The position numbers and the translations under genes were made by a program. DNA of 64,000 nucleotides from the NCBI RefSeq assembly GCF_011762185.1, contig NZ_JAASQJ010000006.1, positions 206,263-270,262 of the forward strand. The letters run 5' to 3'. The DNA is from Dyadobacter arcticus (GTDB lineage: Bacteria; Bacteroidota; Bacteroidia; Cytophagales; Spirosomataceae). The notes under the pieces are model-generated. The model saw only the letters and a program-made list of their open reading frames with translations, ran no database searches and was not told the origin of the DNA. Positions 27,176 to 35,392 of the stretch are shown piece after piece (the first letter of the stretch is position 1; each line of letters starts with the position of its first letter).

Positions 27176-27742
27176 TTACTCTAACCTTCTTATCATCAAA
27201 TTTTTAACCAATTCAAAAAAGGGTTCCGGCAGTAAGGTCCGCCAGTTATTCAGGTGAAGGGTACCTCCGAAATTAATGTAGTAATCCAGCCTGAATTTCT
27301 TCCATTGTTCTTCCACATGTTCACGAAAACTCACCGCCGCAATCCAGCCGTCTTCTACATCGTCAAACCATTCGGCATAGTAATCGTCTTCTGCACCATG
27401 AAAATCGAGGACATTTTCGCCCAGCAGGATAAATTTATTGATCCCTTCATCGACCAGCGCATCTACGACCTGGCGTTTGAAAAACATGATATCATTGTGC
27501 AGGGTGTCGTTCCACTCTCCGAACATTTCGATGATAACATAACGCTTGTTATAATCGGCATAAAGGATCTTCACATATAATGTTTCGGACCCAATTTCGT
27601 CCCAAAGCGGATGTATGTAATAACCGTAGATCGCATTTTCGTAATAATCCAGATTGTAAGTCCTGCCGAAAAAAGGAGATCGTTCATCGTGGCTGGCGAC
27701 ATAATGTTTTTCCCAATTATAGTAGGGTTCAAGTTCCTGCAT
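27176..27742 (-). CDS. Conserved hypothetical cytosolic protein
   Basis: A 188-residue protein, rich in Tyr, Trp, Asp and Glu, without signal or membrane segment. Blocks that look conserved are EPYYNWEKHYVASHDERSPF, AIYGYYIHPLWDEIGSETLY, INKFILLGENVLDFHGAEDD and INFGGTLHLNNWRTLLPEP. The alternating aromatic and acidic pattern suggests an alpha/beta protein with a conserved surface cleft. I do not recognise the family. It is the only gene between the acidic helical protein and the DUF1080 locus, all on the minus strand but separated by hairpins. Confidence 0.65.
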   Translation of the reverse strand: MQELEPYYNWEKHYVASHDERSPFFGRTYNLDYYENAIYGYYIHPLWDEIGSETLYVKILYADYNKRYVIIEMFGEWNDTLHNDIMFFKRQVVDALVDEGINKFILLGENVLDFHGAEDDYYAEWFDDVEDGWIAAVSFREHVEEQWKKFRLDYYINFGGTLHLNNWRTLLPEPFFELVKNLMIRRLE

Positions 27743-27797
27743 GGTAAATACGCTTTACTGGCAATTTTTAGATATTGATAAATATAACTGAAAAAAG

Positions 27798-27835
27798 AAA
27801 AGGCTTAAACGATGTTTAAACCGTTTAAGCCTTTT
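27798..27835 (-). terminator. Rho-independent terminator after the DUF1080 gene
   Basis: Perfect 13-base arms AAAAGGCTTAAAC (27798-27810) and GTTTAAGCCTTTT (27823-27835) with a 12-base loop; the minus-strand product ends in a T-run (CTTTTTTCAG). Confidence 0.85.
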
Positions 27836-27854
27836 AAAATATTGTACCTTAACT

Positions 27855-27883
27855 CCAGCCGGGCGCGGGGTGCCGCGCGCTGG
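27855..27883. other. Short GC-rich imperfect palindrome
   Basis: CCAG at 27855-27858 and CTGG at 27880-27883 enclose almost pure G/C sequence (GGGCGCGGGGTGCCGCGCG) in an otherwise AT-rich spacer, five bases before the DUF1080 stop codon. It may be a degenerate insertion or part of the 3' transcript structure. Confidence 0.35.
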
Positions 27884-27887
27884 ACGC

Positions 27888-28652
27888 CTACAATTCGCGT
27901 ATCCAGATATTCCGGAAACTCGTCGTATTGTTATGATCCTGTAATTTGATTGGTCCGTTACCGTGCGGTACTATAGTCGGCTGGCCAATATAAGGTGTAG
28001 TTCCCTGGATCATGGTATGGTTTTGAACCAAAACACCATTGTGAATGACGGTAATGTAAGGTGCGATCGTCATTTGACCGTCCTTATTGAAATGCGGTGC
28101 AGTATACACCACATCGTAAACCTGCCACTCGCCCGGGCCAACCGATGCATTTACCAACGGCATTGTCTGCTTGTAGATAGAACCTGCCTGACCATTGGAG
28201 TAAGTAACATTATTATAGCTATCCAGAACTTGCAACTCGTAAACTCCCTGCATAAAAATACCGCTGTTTCCACGTCCCTGGCTGGAACCTTCCACTTTTG
28301 CTGGTGTACGGAACTCAATGTGAAGCTGATAATCACCAAAAGTCTGCTTGGTTTGAATGTCCCCCGACTTAGGTGCCACGGTAATGGCGCCATCCGCTAC
28401 CGTCCAGGGAGCAGCGGCTTTTCCATCTTTACCTGAAACCCAGGCATCCAGGTTTTTTCCATCAAATAATACAATCGCATCAGAAGGGGCGCTGAACCCG
28501 GAAAGGCTTGGAGAAATTTTACCTGGTGTAACGATACGGGGAACCGGGCTCCACAATTCGCTGGATTCGGGTGTTTGCTTAGTGGGTTGTAGTTGCGCGT
28601 GAGCAGCAAAGGCAGTAGCCAGGCTGAACGCGGTTAGCATTAATTTTTTCAT
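27888..28652 (-). CDS. DUF1080 family secreted protein (3-keto-disaccharide hydrolase-like)
   Basis: A 254-residue exported protein with a signal peptide (MLTAFSLATAFAAHAQ). One DUF1080/concanavalin-like domain fills the mature chain: IVLFDGKNLDAWVSGKDGK, DYQLHIEFRTPAKVEGSSQG, GNSGIFMQGVYELQVLDSY and the final IKLQDHNNTTSFRNIWIREL. Members of this family hydrolyse 3-keto-glycosides or bind sugars; many are still untested. It faces the second DUF1080 gene at 28844 across a 191-base shared control region, so both may answer to the same signal. A terminator follows it. Confidence 0.9.
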   Translation of the reverse strand: MKKLMLTAFSLATAFAAHAQLQPTKQTPESSELWSPVPRIVTPGKISPSLSGFSAPSDAIVLFDGKNLDAWVSGKDGKAAAPWTVADGAITVAPKSGDIQTKQTFGDYQLHIEFRTPAKVEGSSQGRGNSGIFMQGVYELQVLDSYNNVTYSNGQAGSIYKQTMPLVNASVGPGEWQVYDVVYTAPHFNKDGQMTIAPYITVIHNGVLVQNHTMIQGTTPYIGQPTIVPHGNGPIKLQDHNNTTSFRNIWIREL

Positions 28653-28843
28653 TTTGAAAAGTAACTGTTTAGTCTAATAACTCATTGAAATAATATCAAA
28701 ACACAACATTAGGTAAAAAGCATTAACAAATGCGATTCTCATCTAATTAAATACGGATTCTATCACGTAATTTGCACCTCCTTCGGCCGAGGAGTCTTAC
28801 TCCCGAAGGCTTTATGTAAAACCTACCAAAGCTTTATCCAAGT
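28653..28843. promoter_or_regulatory. Divergent control region between two DUF1080 genes
   Basis: 191 bases between starts at 28652 (minus) and 28844 (plus). It contains CGTAATTTGCACC near 28765-28777, one base short of the Bacteroidota -7 box TAnnTTTG, and a GGAGTCTTACTCC palindrome near 28791. Both are candidates only. Confidence 0.35.
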
Positions 28844-30691
28844 ATGTTTAAACTCAGAAGTCCTTTGTTGCAGCTAGTTTGTGGCATGGCAGCCATTGTT
28901 GCGCAGACCGCCTACGCCCAACAGCCTATCCCCCTTAATGACCTTAGCGCATTTACCACCAAACCCGACAACTGGAAAATCGTGGGCAATGCATCCGCTG
29001 ACATTTCAAAAGAAAATGTATTGATTACTATACCTGGAAAAGGCGTTATGGCCTGCTTTCATGAGAAAGGGAAGTATGGCAATCAATATGATCTGATCTC
29101 CAATCTCAAGCATGGCGACCTCGATATTGAGCTCGATTTCATGCTGACCAAGGGTTCCAATTCGGGGATTTATCTTCAGGGAAATTACGAAGTGCAGCTT
29201 TTTGACTCGTGGGGAAAGAAAACTGCCAAATACGGCGATAACGGCGGAATTTACGAACGCTGGAATGATGCAAAGCCAGAAGGTGAAAAGGGATATGAAG
29301 GCTACGCCCCTCGTTTTAATGTTGCCAAAGCACCCGGTTTGTGGCAAAATATCAAAATATCCTATCAGGCCCCCCGCTTTGATGCAAATGGAAAGAAAAT
29401 CTCCAATGCAGTGTTTTTATCGGTCGTTTTGAACGGGGTTACTATTCATGAAAATGTGGAAGTAAGCGGCCCGACCCGCGGCGCACTTTCGGAGGATGTA
29501 GCCATGGGTCCGATCCGGATCCAGGGAGACCACGGTTCTCTTGCGATTAAGAATATCATTGTAAACAATTTTGATCAAAAGCCGGGAACATTGTCTGAGC
29601 TTTCCTACAAAACCTATTACGGCGGATTGATGGAAACAGAAGACCTTTCCAAACTTACTCCCGCTGAAACGGGAAAATCAGAAGCGCTGAGCTGGGAGAT
29701 TCTAAAAGAAAATAATAATTATTCTTATCTGTACACGGGAAGGTACAATGCGCCGACGGCTGGTAATTACAATTTTAAATTACAGGCTTCGGGAAATTCT
29801 TACCTTAAAGTTGATGGTAAATTCGTCATCGACGCTGCATGGAAAAATAATAATGAATTCCGTAATGGCGTGGTCAATCTGAAAGCGGGTGACCATACCA
29901 TTGAAATATTCAACAATAAAAGAGATGGCTGGATGCGCCCGGTGCTTGGGCTTTGGGTAAATGGCCCTGGTTTCAGGGAAGTGGCTTACCATACCAAAAG
30001 TTCGGCTATGGCTGCTGGTTCAACCGATCCAATCCTGATCAATGCTGGGACCAATACCATTACCCGCAGTTTTATGGATTTCCAGAAAGACGATAAAGCC
30101 AAATCTCAGCGCATTGTGCACGCTATTTCAGTAGGCAGCCCGGCCAATCTGCATTATACTTACGATCTTGACAAAGGTTCTATATTACAGGTATGGAGAG
30201 GCGAATTTCTGGATGCTACCCCAATGTGGCATGAGCGCGGAGACGGTTCCTCCCGTCCGCGCGGAAGTGTTACCTTGCTCGGTGATGATATGATACTGGG
30301 TAAAGTAAACGGCAAATCCAAATGGGTAAGTGACACGACCGGAAGTGGCTACCGTCCAAAAGGTTATGTATTGGATGATATGGACGTTCCAACATTCCAG
30401 TACCAGGCTTTCGGCTCTACGGTTACCGATTACGTTTCCGTTGTAAATAATCAATATTTCGAACGCATTGTGAAAGTGGATAAGCCTGCCGCTGGCCTGA
30501 TGGCCCGACTTGCGGACGGATCGACGATTGAAAAAATATCCGATGGGCTCTACGCGGTCGATAACAAATCGTATTATATCCAGCTGGCTGATAAAACAAT
30601 TAAACCAGAGATCAGAACCGCTGACGGACTGCAGGAATTGCTGATCCCGGTTGTTGGAAGCGGTGAAGTAAAATATGCAATCCTGTTCTGA
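28844..30691 (+). CDS. DUF1080-PA14 fusion protein, secreted
   Basis: A 615-residue exported protein (signal peptide to about AYAQ). The N-terminal part (about residues 30-240) is a DUF1080 domain: GDLDIELDFMLTKGSNSGIY, YEVQLFDSWGKK and GPIRIQGDHGSLAIKNIIV. A PA14-like beta domain follows (about 255-385): YLYTGRYNAPTAGNYNFKLQ, GNSYLKVDGKFVIDAAW, GDHTIEIFNNKRDGW. The C-terminal third (HAISVGSPANLHYTYDLDKG, then WRGEFLDATPMWHERGDGSS) matches a region often seen beside cytochrome-type dehydrogenases. PA14 domains bind carbohydrate. The next gene starts 26 bases downstream and encodes a cytochrome c-tailed propeller, so both likely process one oxidised sugar outside the inner membrane. Confidence 0.88.
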   Translation: MFKLRSPLLQLVCGMAAIVAQTAYAQQPIPLNDLSAFTTKPDNWKIVGNASADISKENVLITIPGKGVMACFHEKGKYGNQYDLISNLKHGDLDIELDFMLTKGSNSGIYLQGNYEVQLFDSWGKKTAKYGDNGGIYERWNDAKPEGEKGYEGYAPRFNVAKAPGLWQNIKISYQAPRFDANGKKISNAVFLSVVLNGVTIHENVEVSGPTRGALSEDVAMGPIRIQGDHGSLAIKNIIVNNFDQKPGTLSELSYKTYYGGLMETEDLSKLTPAETGKSEALSWEILKENNNYSYLYTGRYNAPTAGNYNFKLQASGNSYLKVDGKFVIDAAWKNNNEFRNGVVNLKAGDHTIEIFNNKRDGWMRPVLGLWVNGPGFREVAYHTKSSAMAAGSTDPILINAGTNTITRSFMDFQKDDKAKSQRIVHAISVGSPANLHYTYDLDKGSILQVWRGEFLDATPMWHERGDGSSRPRGSVTLLGDDMILGKVNGKSKWVSDTTGSGYRPKGYVLDDMDVPTFQYQAFGSTVTDYVSVVNNQYFERIVKVDKPAAGLMARLADGSTIEKISDGLYAVDNKSYYIQLADKTIKPEIRTADGLQELLIPVVGSGEVKYAILF

Positions 30692-30717
30692 TTAACCCTG
30701 TCATAACTTAATAGACA

Positions 30718-32667
30718 ATGAAAAAATTAATTCAATTAACATTAATCCTTTTGGTTGCGCTCACCTCGCTGAGAGCGCAGGAATCGCCCAAAGAAGAAGA
30801 TTTTTATAAGATTATCACGCCTCCGATCCCGGAAGGCATCATATTAGAAGTAGGCGGGCTGACCACCATGCCCAATGGTTCATTGGCAATTTCAACGCGC
30901 CGCGGAGAAGTTTGGATCGTAGATAACCCGACCAGTCGTTCGCCTTATTTCAGAAAATTTGCGACTGGTTTGCACGAAATTCTCGGTCTTGCTTATAAAG
31001 AAGGTGCATTGTACTGCGCACAACGCGGCGAGTTGACCAAACTGATTGATAAAAATGGGGACGGTAAGGCGGATGTTTACGAAACCGTGTACGCCTGGCC
31101 GTTATCAGGACATTATCATGAATATTCTTTCGGACCAAAACTGGCGCCAGATGGCAGCTTCTTTGTAAGTGGCAATGTTGCTTTTGGTGACGAGGAATGG
31201 TGGAGAGGCGAAAGCCGTGTTCCCGGTCGCGGATGGATTTTTCACATTACCAATGATGGAAAATATGAGCCCTATGCAACGGGCGTACGTTCCCCGGCAG
31301 GTATCAGCATGTTAAATGGTGAATTGTTCTATACTGACAACCAGGGCGACTGGATGGGCACGGGTGGGATTTTTCAGGTAAAAAAAGGAGGCTTTATGGG
31401 CCACCCGGCTGGTTTACGTTGGGCTGGACTGCCTAATTCACCCGTTAAACTCACCGAGAAGCAGTTTTTCGCCGAACGCGACAACCGGCAAACCAAAGAC
31501 GATAAAGGTGCAGCTATCAAACCTGAAAATACAAGAAATGAGGAGCCGCAATTTCTTTATCAGTTGAAACAAAAATATGATATGGTGCAGCTGCCAGCAG
31601 TTTGGCTGCCTTATGGTGTTCAGGGTGTATCTACATCGGAGCTGATTATGGACAATACAAGCGGAAATTTTGGGCCGTTCACGGGTCAGGTTTTTGTTGG
31701 TGACCAGGGGCAAAGCAATATTATGCGGGTTGTGCTCGAAAAAGTAAAAGGGGAGTATCAAGGTGCCAGCATTGGTTTCCGCAGCGGGTTTCAGTCCGGA
31801 GTGTTGAGAATGGCCTTTGATAAGGACGGCTCTATGTTTGTTGGAGAAACCAACCGTGGCTGGGGATCGGCTGGGGACGCTAACCAGGGATTGCAGCGAT
31901 TGGTGTGGAATGGAAAGATGCCTTTTGAAATGTATACCGTAAAAGCGCAGCCTGACGGATTCGAAATAGAATTCACTATGCCGGTTGATCGTAAATCAGC
32001 GGAAGACCTTGATTCTTATAAAGTCAGCAACTATATCTATAAACATTATCCTGTTTACGGAAGCCCTCAGATCAATCTGAATGAAGTGAAAGTTACAGGC
32101 GTGAAAGTTTCCGATGACAATAAGAAAGTGCGCATTGTGCTGGACAATATGAAACAGTATTATGTACACAAGATTCAATTAGAAGGTGTTCGCGCAGCAA
32201 CCAATAGCTGGTCGCTCGTTCACCCGGATGCCTATTACACATTGAACAACATTCCCGACGGCGAGAAACTGAAAGTTTCGGAACTGAAGACAACCCGATC
32301 AGGCGGGACCCAATCCGGTAGTGCATCCGCTTCTGCAAGTTCTACTACCGAAAAAGAACATGTTTCTCCTGACGGAAAAGGAAAAGCAACAGCGTCATCG
32401 TCCAAAGTACCAACCTTTGCCGAAGTAAAACCGCTTTTGGAAAAAAACACCTGTCTTGCCTGCCATGCAGCGGATAAAAAAGTAGTAGGTCCGTCGTACA
32501 CGGATGTCGCTAAACGCAAGTACAGCAATGACAAGATCGTTGATCTGATCTACAATCCAAAACCAGAAAACTGGCCGGATTTTGCTACACCAATGGCCCC
32601 GATGCCGCAAGTACCGAAGGCCGAAGCTGCGAAGATTGCTGCCTGGATCAATTCACTGGGCAAATAG
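30718..32667 (+). CDS. PQQ/sorbosone dehydrogenase-like beta-propeller with C-terminal cytochrome c
   Basis: A 649-residue exported protein. A signal peptide (LTLILLVALTSLRAQ) leads into a six-bladed propeller of the sorbosone/soluble glucose dehydrogenase type: GLTTMPNGSLAISTRRGEVW, IDKNGDGKADVYETVYAW and FFVSGNVAFGDEEWW. A Ser/Ala/Thr-rich linker (about 530-560) then connects to a class I cytochrome c domain with heme motif CLACH (579-583) and a late Met in TPMAPMPQ as axial ligand. It probably oxidises a sugar or polyol and passes electrons through its own heme. Pairing with the DUF1080-PA14 gene suggests that it makes or handles a keto-sugar. A terminator follows. Confidence 0.88.
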   Translation: MKKLIQLTLILLVALTSLRAQESPKEEDFYKIITPPIPEGIILEVGGLTTMPNGSLAISTRRGEVWIVDNPTSRSPYFRKFATGLHEILGLAYKEGALYCAQRGELTKLIDKNGDGKADVYETVYAWPLSGHYHEYSFGPKLAPDGSFFVSGNVAFGDEEWWRGESRVPGRGWIFHITNDGKYEPYATGVRSPAGISMLNGELFYTDNQGDWMGTGGIFQVKKGGFMGHPAGLRWAGLPNSPVKLTEKQFFAERDNRQTKDDKGAAIKPENTRNEEPQFLYQLKQKYDMVQLPAVWLPYGVQGVSTSELIMDNTSGNFGPFTGQVFVGDQGQSNIMRVVLEKVKGEYQGASIGFRSGFQSGVLRMAFDKDGSMFVGETNRGWGSAGDANQGLQRLVWNGKMPFEMYTVKAQPDGFEIEFTMPVDRKSAEDLDSYKVSNYIYKHYPVYGSPQINLNEVKVTGVKVSDDNKKVRIVLDNMKQYYVHKIQLEGVRAATNSWSLVHPDAYYTLNNIPDGEKLKVSELKTTRSGGTQSGSASASASSTTEKEHVSPDGKGKATASSSKVPTFAEVKPLLEKNTCLACHAADKKVVGPSYTDVAKRKYSNDKIVDLIYNPKPENWPDFATPMAPMPQVPKAEAAKIAAWINSLGK

Positions 32668-32702
32668 AATTCGCTGAATATAAAGCAATTGAATAAATCT
32701 TA

Positions 32703-32738
32703 CGAAAAAGCTGTGCTTCATGAGGACAGCTTTTTTCG
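32703..32738 (+). terminator. Terminator of the DUF1080/dehydrogenase operon
   Basis: CGAAAAAGCTGT (32703-32714) pairs with ACAGCTTTTTTCG (32726-32738, one T bulged); T-rich downstream (TTTTATT). Confidence 0.8.
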
Positions 32739-32866
32739 TTTTATTATAGCACACCACATTCGCTACGAATACATTATCTTCACATTATCAATCAAACAGA
32801 TACAAGGCCATTGCACGTTTTACTCTTTAAAAGGCGTTAGCTGTAATTGTATATTGCTTGTTCACT

Positions 32867-35392
32867 ATGCCAACGTTCCGCGATCCTTCTTTTCTGAAAT
32901 CAGTTAAGGGCAAAGTCCTCCTCGGATTTTTCATAACCACATTGGCGCTCGGCGCTTCCTGGGCGATAAGCAAACTTGCTTTCAATGAAATGCTTACAAA
33001 ACTGGATGTTTTGTCAACCCCCAACGATAAATTAAGGCTTGTCAACAAGATCTTTAAGAATATTCTCCAACTGGATCAGCTCCAAAATAGTCGCACGGTG
33101 AAGGGAGAGGAGCAAAACGACCAGGTATTGGCGCAATCGGCACAACTAATAGCAAGCCTTGACTCGCTAAGCGATCTCAGTGTAGACGACGAGTTGCAGC
33201 TTATCCGCATCGATTCGATGAAAACCATTCTTAAAGAAAGAGAAAAGATATACGGAAACTATGTGAAAGTCCGCTCCAAGCTTGTCAACAATAAAGATCT
33301 GGAAGATGAGGTAAAATCGATATCGGGACTTATCACAACCAATAAACTCAAACCGGACAGCACAGTTGTTAAAACAGAGAAAAGAACCACTACAACCACC
33401 GTCTACACAGAGTTGCCCGATTCTTCACAAAAAGCAACTGTGAAAAAAGGCTTTTTTAACCGGGTTTTTAAAAATTCAAAAAAAGAAAAGATAGCACCGG
33501 TCGAACCTTCGAAAGTTGTACAGAAGCAAGAGGTTAATATTCAGGTCGATACCATTACGGTTGCCCAGGAAGACAGTACCATTGAAAAAGTGGGAGAGGC
33601 TGTCCACGCAATTGAGAAATCGCAAAAGATCCGGACGACCAGTTTTGTAGACCGGGAACAGGAACTCGCCATTGCCGGAAACTCACTGGTAACGCAGCTG
33701 CTGGATGTGATGCAGGAAGTAGAGGGACAGGTTTTGAAGCAATCTGCTGAAGATAGCGACGCTGCCAAAATTTCTGCAAAGCAGAATGTTGAAAAGCTGG
33801 AATGGGTTATGCTCGGCTTCTTTTTCCTAACTGCATTACTTGCTTACTTTATTTCCACAGACATTACCAGAAGCAATCGGTATCGGAGCGAGCTGGAAGA
33901 TGCGAAGGAAGAGGCCGAGTATCACAGTATGGCCAAACAGCGGTTTTTATCAAATATGAGCCATGAGATCCGGACGCCGCTGCAATCCATTATTGGCTAC
34001 ACGGAAGCGCTCAAAAAAGATGAAAAGCCAAAAAAACAGGATCTGGAAACATTGCATTCAGCCTCTGAACATTTGCTCTATCTGGTGAATGAGGTACTTG
34101 ATTACAGCAGGATTATCTCGGACAGGTTTACTTTTGAGGACCGGGTTTTTGCTATCAATCCATTATTGAACGAAGTAATCCAGGTATTACGGCCTACGGC
34201 AATCTCCAAAGGGCTGATTCTAAGACTGGAAAATTCACTTCCGGCCAACTTATATCTGAATGGTGATCCATTCCGTTTGCGCCAGGTTTTGTACAATCTG
34301 CTAACCAATTCGATCAAGTTTACCGACAATGGAGAAGTTTTCCTGAAAGTGTTCGGTGTTGACTTTGGCAACGAAATACAGATAGAATACCACATATCCG
34401 ATACCGGTATCGGATTATCGCCTGACCAAATACAAAGGATATTCAAACAGTTTGAGCAGGCCGATTCTTCCATTTCCCGGCGCTATGGCGGTACCGGCCT
34501 TGGCCTGAGCATTGTAAAGGCCCTTGTGGAGGGAATGAACGGCACAATCAAGGTGAAGAGCTTGCCGGGACAGGGCACGACTTTTGCGGTTACAACCAGC
34601 ATGGAAAAAGCTGAAACGCCAGAGATAGCGGAGGAAACACTGGAAAGGAGTTACAACATCACCGGAAAAGTGTGGCTGGTGGATGATGACGCTTTTATTC
34701 TGAAATGGTGTTCGTCGGTTCTGCAAATGAATGGGATACCACACACATCGTTCTCCTCAGCGGAAGAAGTCCTGAGCAGACCGTGGGATGACCAGGTCAA
34801 ATTTGTGCTGACTGACATGCGCATGTCGGGGATGAATGGTGCCGAAATGTGCAACCGTCTTCGCAAGTCTGTCCCAGAAGACACTAAATTCTTTGTCCTG
34901 ACCGCACAAGCGCTGCCGGAAGAGCGGGATAACCTTTTAGACATGGGGTTTGATGGTTATTTGATGAAACCATTCCATTCGAAGGAATTGCTTGAATTAC
35001 TCGAATCTTCGTCTGTGCCTCTCATCGAAACCCTTTCGCCACCCGAAGAGGAAATTGACTTTACTACATTAAATGAAATGACATTTGGCGATGAAAGCCT
35101 TTTAAAGGAGATTTTGGACCAGTTTGTAAAAGACTCACGGAAGGATATAAACGCATTGCAATACCATATCAAAAACCACGAACTTAACGCCGTTGAGGAG
35201 CTGATGCACAGGATGGCAGGAAGAACGGGCCAGATTGGCGCAAAGGAGCTTTCTGCCAGGTTCAGGCATTATGAGATCGCTCTCAGGGAAACGCCGGCAC
35301 AAGTTTCTTTGGAGGAGATGAAAAATGTGATTGAAAACGCCCGGCTAATTATCGAACAGGTACAGGAAAGGGCACTCGCCTACTCAATGTGA
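32867..35392 (+). CDS. Hybrid sensor histidine kinase with receiver and Hpt domains
   Basis: 841 residues from the ATG at 32867 (the longer reading uses TTG). In order: membrane helix about 12-33, a periplasmic region of about 275 residues that is helical and Lys/Thr-rich in the middle with no known sensor fold seen, membrane helix about 310-332, HisKA with phospho-acceptor His366 (MSHEIRTPLQSIIGYTEAL), HATPase (GDPFRLRQVLYNLLTNSIKF, DTGIGLSPDQ, GGTGLGLSI), receiver with Asp650 (VLTDMRMSGMNG), and Hpt with His781 (LMHRMAGRTGQIGA). All phosphorelay residues are present. Its last 13 bases overlap the end of the convergent regulator gene, so the two form a likely pair. Confidence 0.94.
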   Translation: MPTFRDPSFLKSVKGKVLLGFFITTLALGASWAISKLAFNEMLTKLDVLSTPNDKLRLVNKIFKNILQLDQLQNSRTVKGEEQNDQVLAQSAQLIASLDSLSDLSVDDELQLIRIDSMKTILKEREKIYGNYVKVRSKLVNNKDLEDEVKSISGLITTNKLKPDSTVVKTEKRTTTTTVYTELPDSSQKATVKKGFFNRVFKNSKKEKIAPVEPSKVVQKQEVNIQVDTITVAQEDSTIEKVGEAVHAIEKSQKIRTTSFVDREQELAIAGNSLVTQLLDVMQEVEGQVLKQSAEDSDAAKISAKQNVEKLEWVMLGFFFLTALLAYFISTDITRSNRYRSELEDAKEEAEYHSMAKQRFLSNMSHEIRTPLQSIIGYTEALKKDEKPKKQDLETLHSASEHLLYLVNEVLDYSRIISDRFTFEDRVFAINPLLNEVIQVLRPTAISKGLILRLENSLPANLYLNGDPFRLRQVLYNLLTNSIKFTDNGEVFLKVFGVDFGNEIQIEYHISDTGIGLSPDQIQRIFKQFEQADSSISRRYGGTGLGLSIVKALVEGMNGTIKVKSLPGQGTTFAVTTSMEKAETPEIAEETLERSYNITGKVWLVDDDAFILKWCSSVLQMNGIPHTSFSSAEEVLSRPWDDQVKFVLTDMRMSGMNGAEMCNRLRKSVPEDTKFFVLTAQALPEERDNLLDMGFDGYLMKPFHSKELLELLESSSVPLIETLSPPEEEIDFTTLNEMTFGDESLLKEILDQFVKDSRKDINALQYHIKNHELNAVEELMHRMAGRTGQIGAKELSARFRHYEIALRETPAQVSLEEMKNVIENARLIIEQVQERALAYSM

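Noticed and set aside
32858..32866. TTG start three codons before the chosen kinase ATG
   Set aside because: An ATG at 32867 gives a standard N-terminus with the first membrane helix; TTG offers no benefit.
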